A stretch of 64,000 nt of DNA from Lentimicrobiaceae bacterium (GCA_023227965.1 JALOCA010000016.1:1-64000); one strand, 5' to 3'. Numbered from the stretch's first letter, positions 51,482-61,253 are shown. The notes: generated by a model from the sequence alone, not told the origin. Translations and numbers: made by a program.

Positions 51482-54118
51482 CTATTTCGGTTTAGAAAAG
51501 TAAATCTTGTTGAAAAATTTAAGGTATAGCTTGACATCCTTGTTTTTATAAAATACAGGATAGTTTTCGGCTGAGATAGCAAAAAGGGTAATTTCGTTTT
51601 TATCCAATTTTGAAAACACATACTCGTTACTTGCAATGTTGTTGAAAAAGTCCATGGCTTTTTCGGCATTGAGGAAGGTGCCTACCGAAATCATTTCGGT
51701 GGAATTATCGAGTATAACACTTTTAACCATTAAGTTATCAATGGAATAATTTTTGGTGATAAAATCCGATAAACGGATTTTGAGAACATTTACATTAATT
51801 TTTTCATTGTTTACCAGTAAGATATAAAAGTGCCCGACTTCGGAATTGAAATTGTAGATGCCCTGAATATTACCGCCGGTTTCCTCTTTTTTCGGGGCGG
51901 TTTCCTCTTTTCCGGTGAGATAAGAGAGCATGCCTTTGGTAAAAGCAAATGTCTCACTTTCGGGGTATTTTGTATTAATTCTCCGCAATTCGCTTACGAG
52001 GGTGTCGTTACCGGCAATTTTCCCGAGTGCCAGAGCGCGGAGAGTTTCAAATTTAGGCACAAGGTTTTTGTCGGAAATGAATGCGATGGCATCGTTGCAA
52101 TAAATGACAACAAGATTATAGTGTTCCGATTTAAACTCGTTATATACCTCGGCATAACGGGCTTCGGCTTTATTTTGCATCGCTAGTAGTTCGAGATTAT
52201 AATCGGGGTCGGCAATAATTTTGGCATAGTCGCTTTCAGGGAAAAGGGTAAGAATTTTTTGTTTGTAGAAGTTACATTGGGGTAGATCATTTTTCTTTGT
52301 GTAAACACGATAGAGGGTATAATTTGCCTGTAAAACATTTTTATCGGCGGGAAAGCGTTCCAAATAAGATTCAAAAGAATGTAGCGAACGGGTAGTATCC
52401 TGCAGACCATCGAGGTAAATATTTCCCAGATTGAAAAGTGCTTCGGATATTTTTGCATTGGAGACATCAATCTTTTCCTGGGTAAGCGGGATGTTCTGGG
52501 CGTAGGTTTGTGTATTTTTAGGATCGGTTGACAGTTTTTTTGTACTGTCCTGTGTTGTGCTATCGGATGGGTTTATTTCTTTTTCAGCAGTAGGTTCAAT
52601 TTCTACCATGCGTTTATTACTTAGTCGCCAGTTGTCTTCCAGTTTTCTTCTGCCCCATTTTTTTATGAACTCAGTAAATCCAAAGCTGATAGCCTGTGGG
52701 TTGTAAAAATACCATCCACCGCTTTTATCGCCACCGGTTTGATTTGTTTTCAACTGACCAATGTCGCCCATGTTCAACGAACGTTCTTTTTCTTCCTCTT
52801 GTTTCCTCTGTTCTTCTTTGGTATAGTTTTCTATAATTCCATCAATGATTTTATTTCTTTCCGCTTCAGACAAAGTGGCAAGGTGTTGCAGGCTGTCTTC
52901 GAGTTGTACGACAGAGAGGTTTTTTACAAGATCGGTTAATGTGTTGGTACGGCTTTCTATCTTTGAATAATCGGGGAAATCCTGCGGAAGTACCTGCATA
53001 CAGGTATCGTAATACATTTGTGCGGGTTCGTATTTGCTTTTTTCAAAATACAAGTCGGCAAGTCGCAATGCTGAAATGGCTTTCTGATAATTGTTTTGCA
53101 TGCTTGCAGCTACCGATTTTTTCAGGTACGATATGCCGAGTGTGTCGTTTTTTTCTTTCAGTGAAATTTCAGCCAGGGCAAAGTATATCTGATCAAGAAA
53201 ATCTTTGTTCTTGCTGTCTTTAAGCATTTTATTAAGCGCTTTTACCAGATCCTTGCTGCTGCCCGAGGTATTGTCGAAAGTTTTGGCAAGATTTATCCTG
53301 CTGTTGAACGCCATTTCATAAGGGGGGTTGCGGCGAATTACCTGAAGATACAATTCACTGGCGGCTTTATTGTTGCCGGTTTGTTGGTACACTTGTGCCA
53401 AAATAAATTTCAGGCGGGTTACAAGTTGCCGATTTGTGTTTAATTCTATACCCCGTTGTAAGTACACTATGGATGATTTGTAGTTTTGCTGATAAAGATA
53501 ATGTTCGGCATAAATTAGTGGTAAGAGTTTGATTACCCTGCCCGGAATATTTTCTTTATCAACTTTGCTTTGGATGTTTTCGAGCAAACCTGATGCTTTT
53601 TCATACTCTTTCAATTGGTTGTATGTACATGCCTCCCATAGCATGGCATCCCATTTTACATTACTTTTGGGGTAATTTTTAATTACATAATCGAAGGTAC
53701 GGCGAGCCATCAGGTAGTCCTGTTTGTAAAAACGGGCTTTTGCTGTTATAAAGTAAGCATCATCAATCCAGCGAACATATTCTTTTTTGTTGAAAAACAT
53801 GGAATGCCTGTTGATGGTAAGCGTTGCTTTTTCTATTGTCCTGTCCATTGCAGGGCTGATTGCTGAGATATTTTCCTTGGCTCCGTAGTTGAAGACAGGT
53901 AAAACTTTACTGTAATTATCTTTTGCATTTTTCTGCAAAGTAGCTATGCCTTCCTTCAGGCTTTGATCTCCGTTCCAGTACACATTGTAGTGTGATGTAA
54001 GGTTATGGTAAACTCTGCGGGTAAAAGAATTTTTTTTGGTAGAACAGGAAAACAATACAACCATGACAGTTATCAGGGTTGCTATTCGTACAGGGGTGAT
54101 GGTATGCTTAGTATTCAA
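51482..54118 (-). CDS. PorW/SprE-like T9SS lipoprotein with TPR repeats
   Basis: 878 aa. Lipobox LFSC with Cys25 (VMVVLFSCSTKK), hence an outer-membrane lipoprotein. N-terminal KKNSFTRRVYHNLTSHYNVYWNG is the PorW/SprE signature, followed by many TPR-like helical pairs to ~residue 390, a charged middle segment and further TPR-like and SPOR-like beta-alpha regions (FYILLVNNEKINVNVLKI). In Bacteroidota PorW/SprE is needed for the type IX secretion motor and gliding. Start is TTG at 54118: a TAA stop directly precedes it and later ATGs would cut off the signal peptide. Leads porW-bactofilin-atpZ. Confidence 0.85.
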   Translation of the reverse strand: MNTKHTITPVRIATLITVMVVLFSCSTKKNSFTRRVYHNLTSHYNVYWNGDQSLKEGIATLQKNAKDNYSKVLPVFNYGAKENISAISPAMDRTIEKATLTINRHSMFFNKKEYVRWIDDAYFITAKARFYKQDYLMARRTFDYVIKNYPKSNVKWDAMLWEACTYNQLKEYEKASGLLENIQSKVDKENIPGRVIKLLPLIYAEHYLYQQNYKSSIVYLQRGIELNTNRQLVTRLKFILAQVYQQTGNNKAASELYLQVIRRNPPYEMAFNSRINLAKTFDNTSGSSKDLVKALNKMLKDSKNKDFLDQIYFALAEISLKEKNDTLGISYLKKSVAASMQNNYQKAISALRLADLYFEKSKYEPAQMYYDTCMQVLPQDFPDYSKIESRTNTLTDLVKNLSVVQLEDSLQHLATLSEAERNKIIDGIIENYTKEEQRKQEEEKERSLNMGDIGQLKTNQTGGDKSGGWYFYNPQAISFGFTEFIKKWGRRKLEDNWRLSNKRMVEIEPTAEKEINPSDSTTQDSTKKLSTDPKNTQTYAQNIPLTQEKIDVSNAKISEALFNLGNIYLDGLQDTTRSLHSFESYLERFPADKNVLQANYTLYRVYTKKNDLPQCNFYKQKILTLFPESDYAKIIADPDYNLELLAMQNKAEARYAEVYNEFKSEHYNLVVIYCNDAIAFISDKNLVPKFETLRALALGKIAGNDTLVSELRRINTKYPESETFAFTKGMLSYLTGKEETAPKKEETGGNIQGIYNFNSEVGHFYILLVNNEKINVNVLKIRLSDFITKNYSIDNLMVKSVILDNSTEMISVGTFLNAEKAMDFFNNIASNEYVFSKLDKNEITLFAISAENYPVFYKNKDVKLYLKFFNKIYFSKPK

Positions 54119-54246
54119 TTAACAGTTGTATTAGTAATTGTAAAACTCAATTTATGCAAAAATATTTTATTTTTTTGAATCCATCTTAATTGCAGGAATT
54201 TAATTTACGAAGTTCTAAAGGAGGAATTAGGTTGTATATCCAATAA

Positions 54247-54275
54247 AAAACTGTCCCCGGCAAGAGGACAGTTTT
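54247..54275 (-). terminator. Intrinsic terminator after the LiaF-like gene
   Basis: 10-bp stem AAAACTGTCC / GGACAGTTTT with 9-nt loop, T-run on the minus strand (54241-54250 reversed), 27 bp beyond the stop at 54303. Confidence 0.8.
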
Positions 54276-54302
54276 GGTAAATAGTAATTAGTATATTAGT
54301 AA

Positions 54303-55235
54303 TCAGTATCTTTCAACTTCAAGGCTGGAAACGCCCACATTCAGGTTGATAATAATTTTTTGGGTATTGGTTCTGAAATCTTTGGTTTGGTAAATACCGT
54401 CCGAAACTTTTTTGGCGTCTTCAAACGATTTGCTTGCCATAAATGAATCGGAAATAACTTTGTAAGCCGAAGTTTTCGGAACGCGGATTTTTATTGAAGA
54501 AGCTCCGGCATCTATGTTTACATTGGTTTCCGGATGTTTGTTACCCAAAGTTAGATCAATATCGGAAGCTCCGCAGTCAATGCTTACTTTCCGGGTTTTG
54601 TAAGAACTTAAATCGAAATTAATTTCTGCCGCACCAATTTCGAAGTTGAAATCCCACGTTGGATTCGGGTTTAGTTTCAGTTCGACTTTGTTGGTGTGAT
54701 GTCTTCTTCCGGTCTGGAGTTTCACGTCATCCATTTTAAATTTAATGATTTTTCCACTGTCGGTATCTTCGGTAGTAAACTGGTAATTTGTAACATTACC
54801 TTTTTTTTGAAATTCTACCAGTTTATCGGTTACCGAGTCGATGGTAAAGTTGCCGGCAGCTGCTTCGAACTGAAGGCTGGCATTTTTGGTAAGCGAATCG
54901 AATGGCTGGCTGAAATCCTGGTCGGAATATTTGTACACATTATCACCTTCTTCAAAGTCATCTCCCCTAAAGTTGTGATTGACACGAAATTGAAAATGAT
55001 GAGAAGAATCGTAATTGTACAAAAATACAACCGAGATTATTAGTGTTGCAATAGCAAGCAACAGTTTTATATATTCTTTTACGGGGATTAAAGAAATTCC
55101 CCAAAGGATGAGTAGAACGGGCCAAAGGCTGAAAATTGCCCACCAGTTAAAGTCGAGCCAACCGAGATTGCGGAAAATAAATAATAATCCGATAATTATC
55201 AACAGCAAGCCCCAGAATATTTTTTTGTAATTCAT
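54303..55235 (-). CDS. LiaI-LiaF-like envelope-stress protein (DUF5668 plus adhesin-like domain)
   Basis: 310 aa. N-terminal DUF5668/LiaI-LiaF-like transmembrane region, three or four helices: FWGLLLIIIGLLFIFRNLGWL, WWAIFSLWPVLLILWGIS, LLLAIATLIISVVFL. The rest is a beta-helical DUF4097-like domain with VELKLNPNPTWDFNFEIG, SIDCGASDIDLTLGN and NIDAGASSIKIRVP. In Gram-positives such proteins sense cell-envelope stress. Immediately downstream of the PspC protein (12 bp), forming a probable operon of related function; terminator downstream. Confidence 0.8.
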   Translation of the reverse strand: MNYKKIFWGLLLIIIGLLFIFRNLGWLDFNWWAIFSLWPVLLILWGISLIPVKEYIKLLLAIATLIISVVFLYNYDSSHHFQFRVNHNFRGDDFEEGDNVYKYSDQDFSQPFDSLTKNASLQFEAAAGNFTIDSVTDKLVEFQKKGNVTNYQFTTEDTDSGKIIKFKMDDVKLQTGRRHHTNKVELKLNPNPTWDFNFEIGAAEINFDLSSYKTRKVSIDCGASDIDLTLGNKHPETNVNIDAGASSIKIRVPKTSAYKVISDSFMASKSFEDAKKVSDGIYQTKDFRTNTQKIIINLNVGVSSLEVERY

Positions 55236-55247
55236 GGCTATAAGTGT

Positions 55248-55700
55248 TTAGTTTTTATTTGCATGACGATAAATTATCACACCGCCTATCACGATGAGTA
55301 AAACAGGCCACAGGTCGCCGAAATCGAGCCAATGGATGAAGGTAGGAATCAGGAACAAAATTCCGAGGGTTATCATAATAATACCTCCCATCAAACTGCC
55401 CTGGTCTTTTTTCTTTGCAGGTGTTTGTGGAGGCGGGGTGTTAAACCCATTGTTTTCAGGAGTTGCTTTTTCATTTTCCATGGTAGTATAATTTGAATTA
55501 AAGGTTTCATTTGGCTTTTCGCGTACAAAAATCCACAACAGTACATACAGCAGGAAACCTCCGCCCCCTGCAAAAAATGCCACTGCGAACAAGATACGAA
55601 CAATTACCGGGTCAATATCGAAATATTCGGCTATACCCCCGGCTACTCCACCTATAACACGATCTTTAATGCTACGGTATAATCTTTTTGTATTTTCCAT
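55248..55700 (-). CDS. PspC-domain membrane protein
   Basis: 150 aa. PspC domain at 1-62 (LYRSIKDRVIGGVAGGIAEYFDIDPVIVRILFAV), with helix FFAGGGGFLLYVLLWIFV, then a Pro/Asn/Lys-rich linker and a C-terminal DUF5668-like pair LMGGIIMITLGILFLIPTFI and LWPVLLIVIGGVII. Phage-shock PspC proteins take part in membrane-stress responses. The next gene (LiaF-like) has the same C-terminal module, indicating duplication within the operon. Its ATG is at 55700. Confidence 0.88.
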   Translation of the reverse strand: MENTKRLYRSIKDRVIGGVAGGIAEYFDIDPVIVRILFAVAFFAGGGGFLLYVLLWIFVREKPNETFNSNYTTMENEKATPENNGFNTPPPQTPAKKKDQGSLMGGIIMITLGILFLIPTFIHWLDFGDLWPVLLIVIGGVIIYRHANKN

Positions 55701-55772
55701 TGTAAAGTAATTTTGGTTTGTATGGATTGGACGAGCATTTTTGCCTAAGGTTACAAAAAATGTTTTGTTAAC

Positions 55773-56606
55773 TTATTTTTTTACCATAGCCGCCTTTTTT
55801 GATACAAAGATACTTATTTCGTACAGAATAAACATAGGAATACTTACTAAAATCTGGCTTACTACGTCGGGAGGAGTAATGATAGCCGCGATAACAAGAA
55901 TCACGATAATCATGTATTTCCTATTTCGTTTCAGAAAAGAGGATGTCAGAAGCCCGACTCTCGAAAGGAAATACACAAAAACAGGCAGTTCAAACACTAC
56001 CCCCATCGAAAAAGCTAGCGAAACCACCGTGTTGATGTACGAACTCAGGGTAATTTGATTCTCGACACTGATACTTACCTGGTAAGAAGCAAAAAAGTTT
56101 ACCGTGAAGGGCACGATAAGGTAGTACCCACTTACCACCCCTAACAAAAAAAGCAGTGAGATAACCCCTACGGCGCCACGTGCGTATTTTTTTTCGTTGG
56201 GTTGCAATGCCGGTTTGATGAATCGCCATATTTCCCATATTACGTAAGGTGCAGCAGCAATTAAACCGACAAAGAACGAAATATACATGTGGGTTAAAAA
56301 CTGCCCCGACAAATTAATATTAATAATTTTTAAATGGATGTTTCCGATACATAACGAGGGCATCGAAAGCAGGTCACCCAGCCGGCACAATAAACGGTAA
56401 GTGATGAATTCAGGTTCTTTAGGAGCTAAAATAATCTGGTCAAAAATGAATTCCCGGTTTAAGAAAGCCAGCGTCATCAGCGCAATTATGGCAATCAGGG
56501 AACGAACAAAATGCCATCTAAGTTCTTCAAGATGTTCCCAGAAAGTCATTTCGCCCGTTTTAACGTCTCTTTTGTTTTGTTTGCCGGTAAAATTTTCCTG
56601 ACTCAA
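55773..56606 (-). CDS. tatC: Sec-independent translocase TatC
   Basis: Multi-spanning receptor of the twin-arginine translocation pathway for folded proteins. Signature MTFWEHLEELRWHFVRSLIAI and six hydrophobic segments, including YISFFVGLIAAAPYVIWEIW and the block FIKPALQPNEKKYARG. I place the start at the TTG at 56606 (277 aa) because the next frame start at 56636 falls inside promoter-like sequence; ATG at 56549 (just before TFWEHL) is the alternative. TatA/B genes are not adjacent. Divergent from xdhC; the region between holds promoter-like TAnnTTTG on both strands. Confidence 0.9.
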   Translation of the reverse strand: MSQENFTGKQNKRDVKTGEMTFWEHLEELRWHFVRSLIAIIALMTLAFLNREFIFDQIILAPKEPEFITYRLLCRLGDLLSMPSLCIGNIHLKIININLSGQFLTHMYISFFVGLIAAAPYVIWEIWRFIKPALQPNEKKYARGAVGVISLLFLLGVVSGYYLIVPFTVNFFASYQVSISVENQITLSSYINTVVSLAFSMGVVFELPVFVYFLSRVGLLTSSFLKRNRKYMIIVILVIAAIITPPDVVSQILVSIPMFILYEISIFVSKKAAMVKK

Positions 56607-56642
56607 ATTACGTATTTTTGAAGCAAACTTACACAAATTTGT

Positions 56643-56650
56643 TAATTTTG
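56643..56650 (+). promoter_or_regulatory. Putative -7 element TAATTTTG for xdhCAB
   Basis: TAATTTTG with TTTG at 56617-56620, 22 bp apart, 36 bp before the xdhC ATG, which also has an AAGGAAAG ribosome-binding site. Confidence 0.5.
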
Positions 56651-56685
56651 AATATTTTTAATCACTAAAATTAAGGAAAGCAAAT

Positions 56686-57465
56686 ATGAAGACACTGGTT
56701 ACGGAAATGCAAAAAATCATTGAATCGGGCGAAGCCGCTGTTCTTTGTATTGTTACACACACCGAAGGTTCTACACCCCGCAAAGCGGGGGCAAAAATGC
56801 TTGTGCGAACCGATGGAAGCATCATGGGTACCATTGGCGGTGGAAATATCGAACTTCAGGTGATAAAAAAAGCTGTTTCCCTTTGTAACTCCCTTATACC
56901 TGTAACTGAACGATTTGAACTTTTTGACGATCTTTCTATGCACTGTGGGGGAAAAATGGATGTGTACATGGAAGCAATAAGTAACCTGCAAAAAGTATAT
57001 ATTTTCGGTGCCGGACATGTGGGAAGGGCAGTGGCACGGCTCGCAACACAATTCGGATTTCTGGTAACATTAATTGATGAACGCCCGGGTATTTTTTCCA
57101 CAGTCAACTTCCCGGAAATACAATGCCTTGAGAAAAATTATTTTAAAGCAATAGAAGACCTTGCATTTAATGAATCAGTTTATACGGTGGTCGTTACGCC
57201 CAAACATAGTTTTGATGAAGAAATTACCGCCCGGTTGTGCACCCTAAATGTTGCATACATTGGAATGATTGGCAGCAAATCAAAAGTTGCTCTTGCACGC
57301 AAACGATTTACCGAGGAATTTCATCTCAGCCCCAACCAGATTAACCGGATTGATATGCCCATTGGTATTCCTTTTGCCGTAGAAACGCCTGAAGAAATTG
57401 CCCTGAGCATTGTTTCCAGACTGGTAGATGTGAAAAATCAAAAGTTGAGAAATGTCAAAAATTAA
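56686..57465 (+). CDS. xdhC: XdhC/CoxI-family molybdenum-cofactor insertion chaperone
   Basis: 259 aa. N-terminal XdhC-CoxI domain (VTHTEGSTPRKAGAKMLV, IGGGNIE), linker, and C-terminal Rossmann domain with KVYIFGAGHVGRAVARLA (nucleotide binding) and MIGSKSKVALARKRF. In Rhodobacter-type systems XdhC binds the cofactor and inserts it in sulfurated form into the xanthine dehydrogenase large subunit. Start ATG at 56686 with a good RBS. The xdhA ATG lies 14 bp inside its 3' end, so translation is coupled. Confidence 0.92.
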   Translation: MKTLVTEMQKIIESGEAAVLCIVTHTEGSTPRKAGAKMLVRTDGSIMGTIGGGNIELQVIKKAVSLCNSLIPVTERFELFDDLSMHCGGKMDVYMEAISNLQKVYIFGAGHVGRAVARLATQFGFLVTLIDERPGIFSTVNFPEIQCLEKNYFKAIEDLAFNESVYTVVVTPKHSFDEEITARLCTLNVAYIGMIGSKSKVALARKRFTEEFHLSPNQINRIDMPIGIPFAVETPEEIALSIVSRLVDVKNQKLRNVKN

Positions 57466-58939
57466 TGAAGACCCATCGGCTATGCAGCAACTGCTAAATT
57501 CTATACAGTTTGTTTTTGACGAAAAACTTACAGTGATAGATTTTTCCCAACCTTCAGCCCCACCTCCGACTACCACAGTATTAAATTACCTGAGGTCGTT
57601 ACCGGACCATAAAGGGGTAAAGGAAGGTTGTGCCGAAGGCGATTGCGGAGCTTGTACCGTAGTGGTAGCAGAACCGGAAAACGATAGCCTTGTTTATAAG
57701 GCAATTAATTCCTGTATCGTTTTTTTACCTTTTTTGCACGGAAAACAATTGATAACCGTGGAAAACCTGTCGCAAACCATTAAAGGCGAAAAGGTTTTAC
57801 ACCCTGTTCAGCAGTTAATGATCGAACTGCATGGAAGCCAATGCGGATATTGTTCTCCGGGCATTGTGATGTCGCTTTTTGCTTTGTATAAAAACCACCG
57901 TAACGCCAATCGGGCGACAGTAGAAGATGCTCTTGCCGGAAATTTGTGCAGGTGTACCGGCTACCAGCCTATTATTGAAGCGGGAATTAAAGCAGTGCAG
58001 TACGATGGACGTGACCATTTTTCTGAAAAGGAAAAAAATGTATTGATTTTACTAAAAGAGATTAATTCTGCCAAAACTAAAATAGCAGTAAATAAAAACG
58101 GTTGTCAGTATTACCTGCCTATTACCCTTGATGACTGCCTTGCAATTTACCGCGAAAATCCCACATTGCTTGTGATAAACGGAGCTACCGATGTTGCGTT
58201 GCTACAAACAAAAAAAATGGAGACCCTTAACAATCTTCTTGATATTTCGCATGTTGCTGAACTAAATTTTTTTAGGGAAACAGAAAACGTGTACGAAATA
58301 GGTGCCAGTTTTTCCTTCGAAGCCTTAAAAAAACGACTGGCAGGGAAATTGCCTGTGGCTGAACAAATGCTCGAAGTATTTGCCTCCAAACAAATACGCA
58401 ATACTGCCACTCCGGGCGGAAATATTGTTTCCGCTTCACCCATAGCCGATAGCCTGCCGGTATGGTTTGTCCTGGATGCTTCCGTAAAACTCATTAGCAG
58501 TGCCGGCTACCGAACTTTACCAATTTATCAGTTGATTACTGGTTACCGAACAACGGCTTTACTTCCAGGGGAATTATTGTATTCATTGATTGTTCCTAAA
58601 CCTTCCGAGGCATGTATTTTTCGCTTTTATAAAATTTCAAAACGGAGAGACTTAGACATTTCCACCGTAAGCCTGGCAGCAAAAGTTTTATGGGATACTA
58701 ATAAAATAAAGGATATCATGCTTGTTTACGGGGGAATGGCAGCCACTCCGCTTAGGGCAGGCGCCACCGAAACTTTTTTGAAAGGCAAGGAATGGACAGA
58801 AGAAAATGCTGAAAAAGCATCGCTAATAACCGAGAAAGAATTTTCACCCATTTCCGATGCCCGTTCCGGGAAAAGGGCACGTTCGTTAATGGCTAAAAAT
58901 CTGATAATAAAATTATTCTCCGAAACACAATTATTGTAA
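57452..58939 (+). CDS. xdhA: Xanthine dehydrogenase, FeS/FAD subunit
   Basis: 495 aa. N-terminal plant-type [2Fe-2S] domain with Cys60, 65, 68 and 88 (GCAEGDCGACTV ... NSCIV); second [2Fe-2S] domain with Cys131, 134, 166 and 168 (CGYCSPG, CRCTG); then a FAD-binding domain of the CO-dehydrogenase flavoprotein type (VINGATDVALLQ, TPGGNIVSASPIADSLPVW). This layout equals the XdhA subunit of Rhodobacter capsulatus. Passes electrons from the Mo site to NAD+. Overlaps xdhC by 14 bp; xdhB starts 4 bp after its stop. Confidence 0.94.
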   Translation: MSKINEDPSAMQQLLNSIQFVFDEKLTVIDFSQPSAPPPTTTVLNYLRSLPDHKGVKEGCAEGDCGACTVVVAEPENDSLVYKAINSCIVFLPFLHGKQLITVENLSQTIKGEKVLHPVQQLMIELHGSQCGYCSPGIVMSLFALYKNHRNANRATVEDALAGNLCRCTGYQPIIEAGIKAVQYDGRDHFSEKEKNVLILLKEINSAKTKIAVNKNGCQYYLPITLDDCLAIYRENPTLLVINGATDVALLQTKKMETLNNLLDISHVAELNFFRETENVYEIGASFSFEALKKRLAGKLPVAEQMLEVFASKQIRNTATPGGNIVSASPIADSLPVWFVLDASVKLISSAGYRTLPIYQLITGYRTTALLPGELLYSLIVPKPSEACIFRFYKISKRRDLDISTVSLAAKVLWDTNKIKDIMLVYGGMAATPLRAGATETFLKGKEWTEENAEKASLITEKEFSPISDARSGKRARSLMAKNLIIKLFSETQLL

Positions 58940-58943
58940 GTGT

Positions 58944-61253
58944 ATGGAAAACAGGGATAATATTCACGAAAGTGCTGTTCAGCATGTTACAGGGGAGGCT
59001 GTTTATGTGAATGATATGCAGATGGGAAATACTCTTACCGGAAAAGTTGTTTTCAGTACACATGCCCATGCCGTAATTGTTTCCTGCGACTGCTCTGAGG
59101 CTCTTGCCATTGAAGGTGTGCGTGCAATAATCAAGGCAGAAGATATTCCCGGAGAAAACCAGATGGGTCCGGTGGTACATGACGAGCCCTGTTTAACTCA
59201 GGGGGAAGTCCTGTGCATAGGGCAGGCAATAGCCCTCATTGCAGCAGACTCGGAAGAAATTGCACGTAAAGCCGAAAAAAAAATCAAAATTAACTATGCT
59301 CCGCTGGAGGCAATTACCGATCTGCGAACTGCCATAGAAAAAGGTTCTTTTTTTGCACCTCCATTAACCATAGCTTCAGGAGATGTTGACAGTACTTGGT
59401 ACGCCTGCGATTATATTATTGAAGGCGAACTGGAAACCGGGGGACAGGAGCACTGGTACCTCGAAACACAAACTGCATTGTGCATTCCCGGTGAAGGAAA
59501 TGAAATGCTGGTGTACGCTTCGTCGCAGCATCCTTCGGAAACGCAGGCTATAGTTGCCGGAGTTTTGGGTGTGCAGCGAAATGAAGTAGAGGTGGAAGTC
59601 AAGCGTATGGGCGGAGGTTTCGGCGGAAAAGAAACCCAGGCAAACCACGTAGCAGCCTGGGCAGCTTTGCTTGCCAATGCAACCCGCCGTCCGGTGAAAA
59701 TTCATCTTAACCGGCAGGACGACCAACGCATTACGGGTAAACGGCATCCTTTTTTGTCGTTTTACAAAGCTGGTTTTAACAGGGATGGTAGGATACTGGT
59801 TGCCGATATTCGCCTTTTTGCTAACGGCGGATATGCCACTGACCTGAGCCATGCTATTATGCAAAGGGCTTTATTTCATGCTGATAATGCATATTATATT
59901 CCTAATTTCAGGGTGAGTGGTACCGTGTGCCGTACTCACCAGCCTTCCAACACTGCTTTCAGAGGCTTTGGTGGACCTCAGGGAATGGTAGTTGCTGAGA
60001 CTATAATTGACCGTATAGCCCGTTTTCTGGAAAAAGACCCTCTTGACATAAGGAAGTTGAATTTTTATGGAAATAATACCAGCAATATTACCCCTTACGG
60101 AGAAGAAATTAAAAACAACCATCTTTCCGTTTTGCTTTCCGGTATCCTCGGTTCTTCGGATTATCTGTCACGGAGGAAGGAAGTGGAAAGATTTAATGCG
60201 GTAAACAAATATTTTAAAAAAGGTATTGCTCTCACACCGGTAAAATTCGGCATTTCTTTTACCACTAGTTTTCTTAACCAAGCTGGAGCTTTGGTGCATA
60301 TTTATCGCGACGGCTCGATTTTGGTTAACCACGGGGGAACGGAAATGGGACAAGGCTTGCATACCAAAATCAAACAAATTGCTGCTGCCGAACTTGGAAT
60401 TTCTGTTGAAAATGTTAAGGTAAATGCTACCAACACGTCTCAAGTCCCCAATACTTCAGCTACGGCAGCATCGTCAGGCACCGACCTTAACGGCATGGCT
60501 GTAAGAGCAGCAATCGACACACTTAAAAAAAGGCTTTCTGACTTTGCCTGCCAGCATTTTTGTAAAAAATTCAAAGGCATCGTGCCTATGTCTTCCGAAA
60601 TTGTTTTTGCAGACAATGCTGTCAGTTGTAGGAAACATTCCATTCCCTTTGCTGAGCTGGTAGAACAGGCTTACCTCGCACAAATCAGCCTTTCTTCTAC
60701 CGGTTATTATTGCACTCCCGATATTGCATTCAATTGGGAACAGGGCAGGGGAACGCCTTTCTACTATTTTACTTTTGGTATGTCGGTCTCCGAAGTTCTG
60801 CTCGACCTGCTTACCGGCGCCGTTACTCTTTTGCGAACGGATATTTTGCATGATGTGGGAAATTCAATCAACCCGGAAGTGGATAAAGGACAAATCCGCG
60901 GCGGATTCATTCAGGGCGTGGGCTGGTGCACGCAGGAAGAACTGAAATGGGATGCAATGGGCAACCTGCTGACCTGTTCGCCCGATACGTATAAAATTCC
61001 CGGTGTACGCGATATTCCCAAAGAATTCCCGGTTACACTTCTCGAGAATACTTACCATCCGTCTACCATCCGTGGTAGTAAAGCTGTGGGAGAACCTCCG
61101 TTTATGCACTGTTTCTCGGTATGGCTGGCAATTAAGGATGCCATTTCTGCGGTAGCTGACCATCAGTTCGAACCTATGTTCAAAATACCCGCCACCAATG
61201 AATTTATTATCGAAAGCATAGAAGATTTAAAAAACAAGTGTTCAAAAGACTGA
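58944..61253 (+). CDS. xdhB: Xanthine dehydrogenase, molybdopterin-binding subunit
   Basis: 769 aa, catalytic subunit oxidising hypoxanthine/xanthine to urate. Cofactor and active-site blocks: RMGGGFGGKETQ, TAFRGFGGPQGM (substrate-binding Arg), NHGGTEMGQGLHTK, SATAASSGTDLNG, and the catalytic Glu in KAVGEPPF. The whole sequence closely follows R. capsulatus XdhB, supporting purine rather than aldehyde specificity. One difference: the position matching bovine Glu802 in the RxEDM loop is Asp259 (RQDDQ), by my hand alignment. Last gene of the xdhCAB operon. Confidence 0.94.
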   Translation: MENRDNIHESAVQHVTGEAVYVNDMQMGNTLTGKVVFSTHAHAVIVSCDCSEALAIEGVRAIIKAEDIPGENQMGPVVHDEPCLTQGEVLCIGQAIALIAADSEEIARKAEKKIKINYAPLEAITDLRTAIEKGSFFAPPLTIASGDVDSTWYACDYIIEGELETGGQEHWYLETQTALCIPGEGNEMLVYASSQHPSETQAIVAGVLGVQRNEVEVEVKRMGGGFGGKETQANHVAAWAALLANATRRPVKIHLNRQDDQRITGKRHPFLSFYKAGFNRDGRILVADIRLFANGGYATDLSHAIMQRALFHADNAYYIPNFRVSGTVCRTHQPSNTAFRGFGGPQGMVVAETIIDRIARFLEKDPLDIRKLNFYGNNTSNITPYGEEIKNNHLSVLLSGILGSSDYLSRRKEVERFNAVNKYFKKGIALTPVKFGISFTTSFLNQAGALVHIYRDGSILVNHGGTEMGQGLHTKIKQIAAAELGISVENVKVNATNTSQVPNTSATAASSGTDLNGMAVRAAIDTLKKRLSDFACQHFCKKFKGIVPMSSEIVFADNAVSCRKHSIPFAELVEQAYLAQISLSSTGYYCTPDIAFNWEQGRGTPFYYFTFGMSVSEVLLDLLTGAVTLLRTDILHDVGNSINPEVDKGQIRGGFIQGVGWCTQEELKWDAMGNLLTCSPDTYKIPGVRDIPKEFPVTLLENTYHPSTIRGSKAVGEPPFMHCFSVWLAIKDAISAVADHQFEPMFKIPATNEFIIESIEDLKNKCSKD

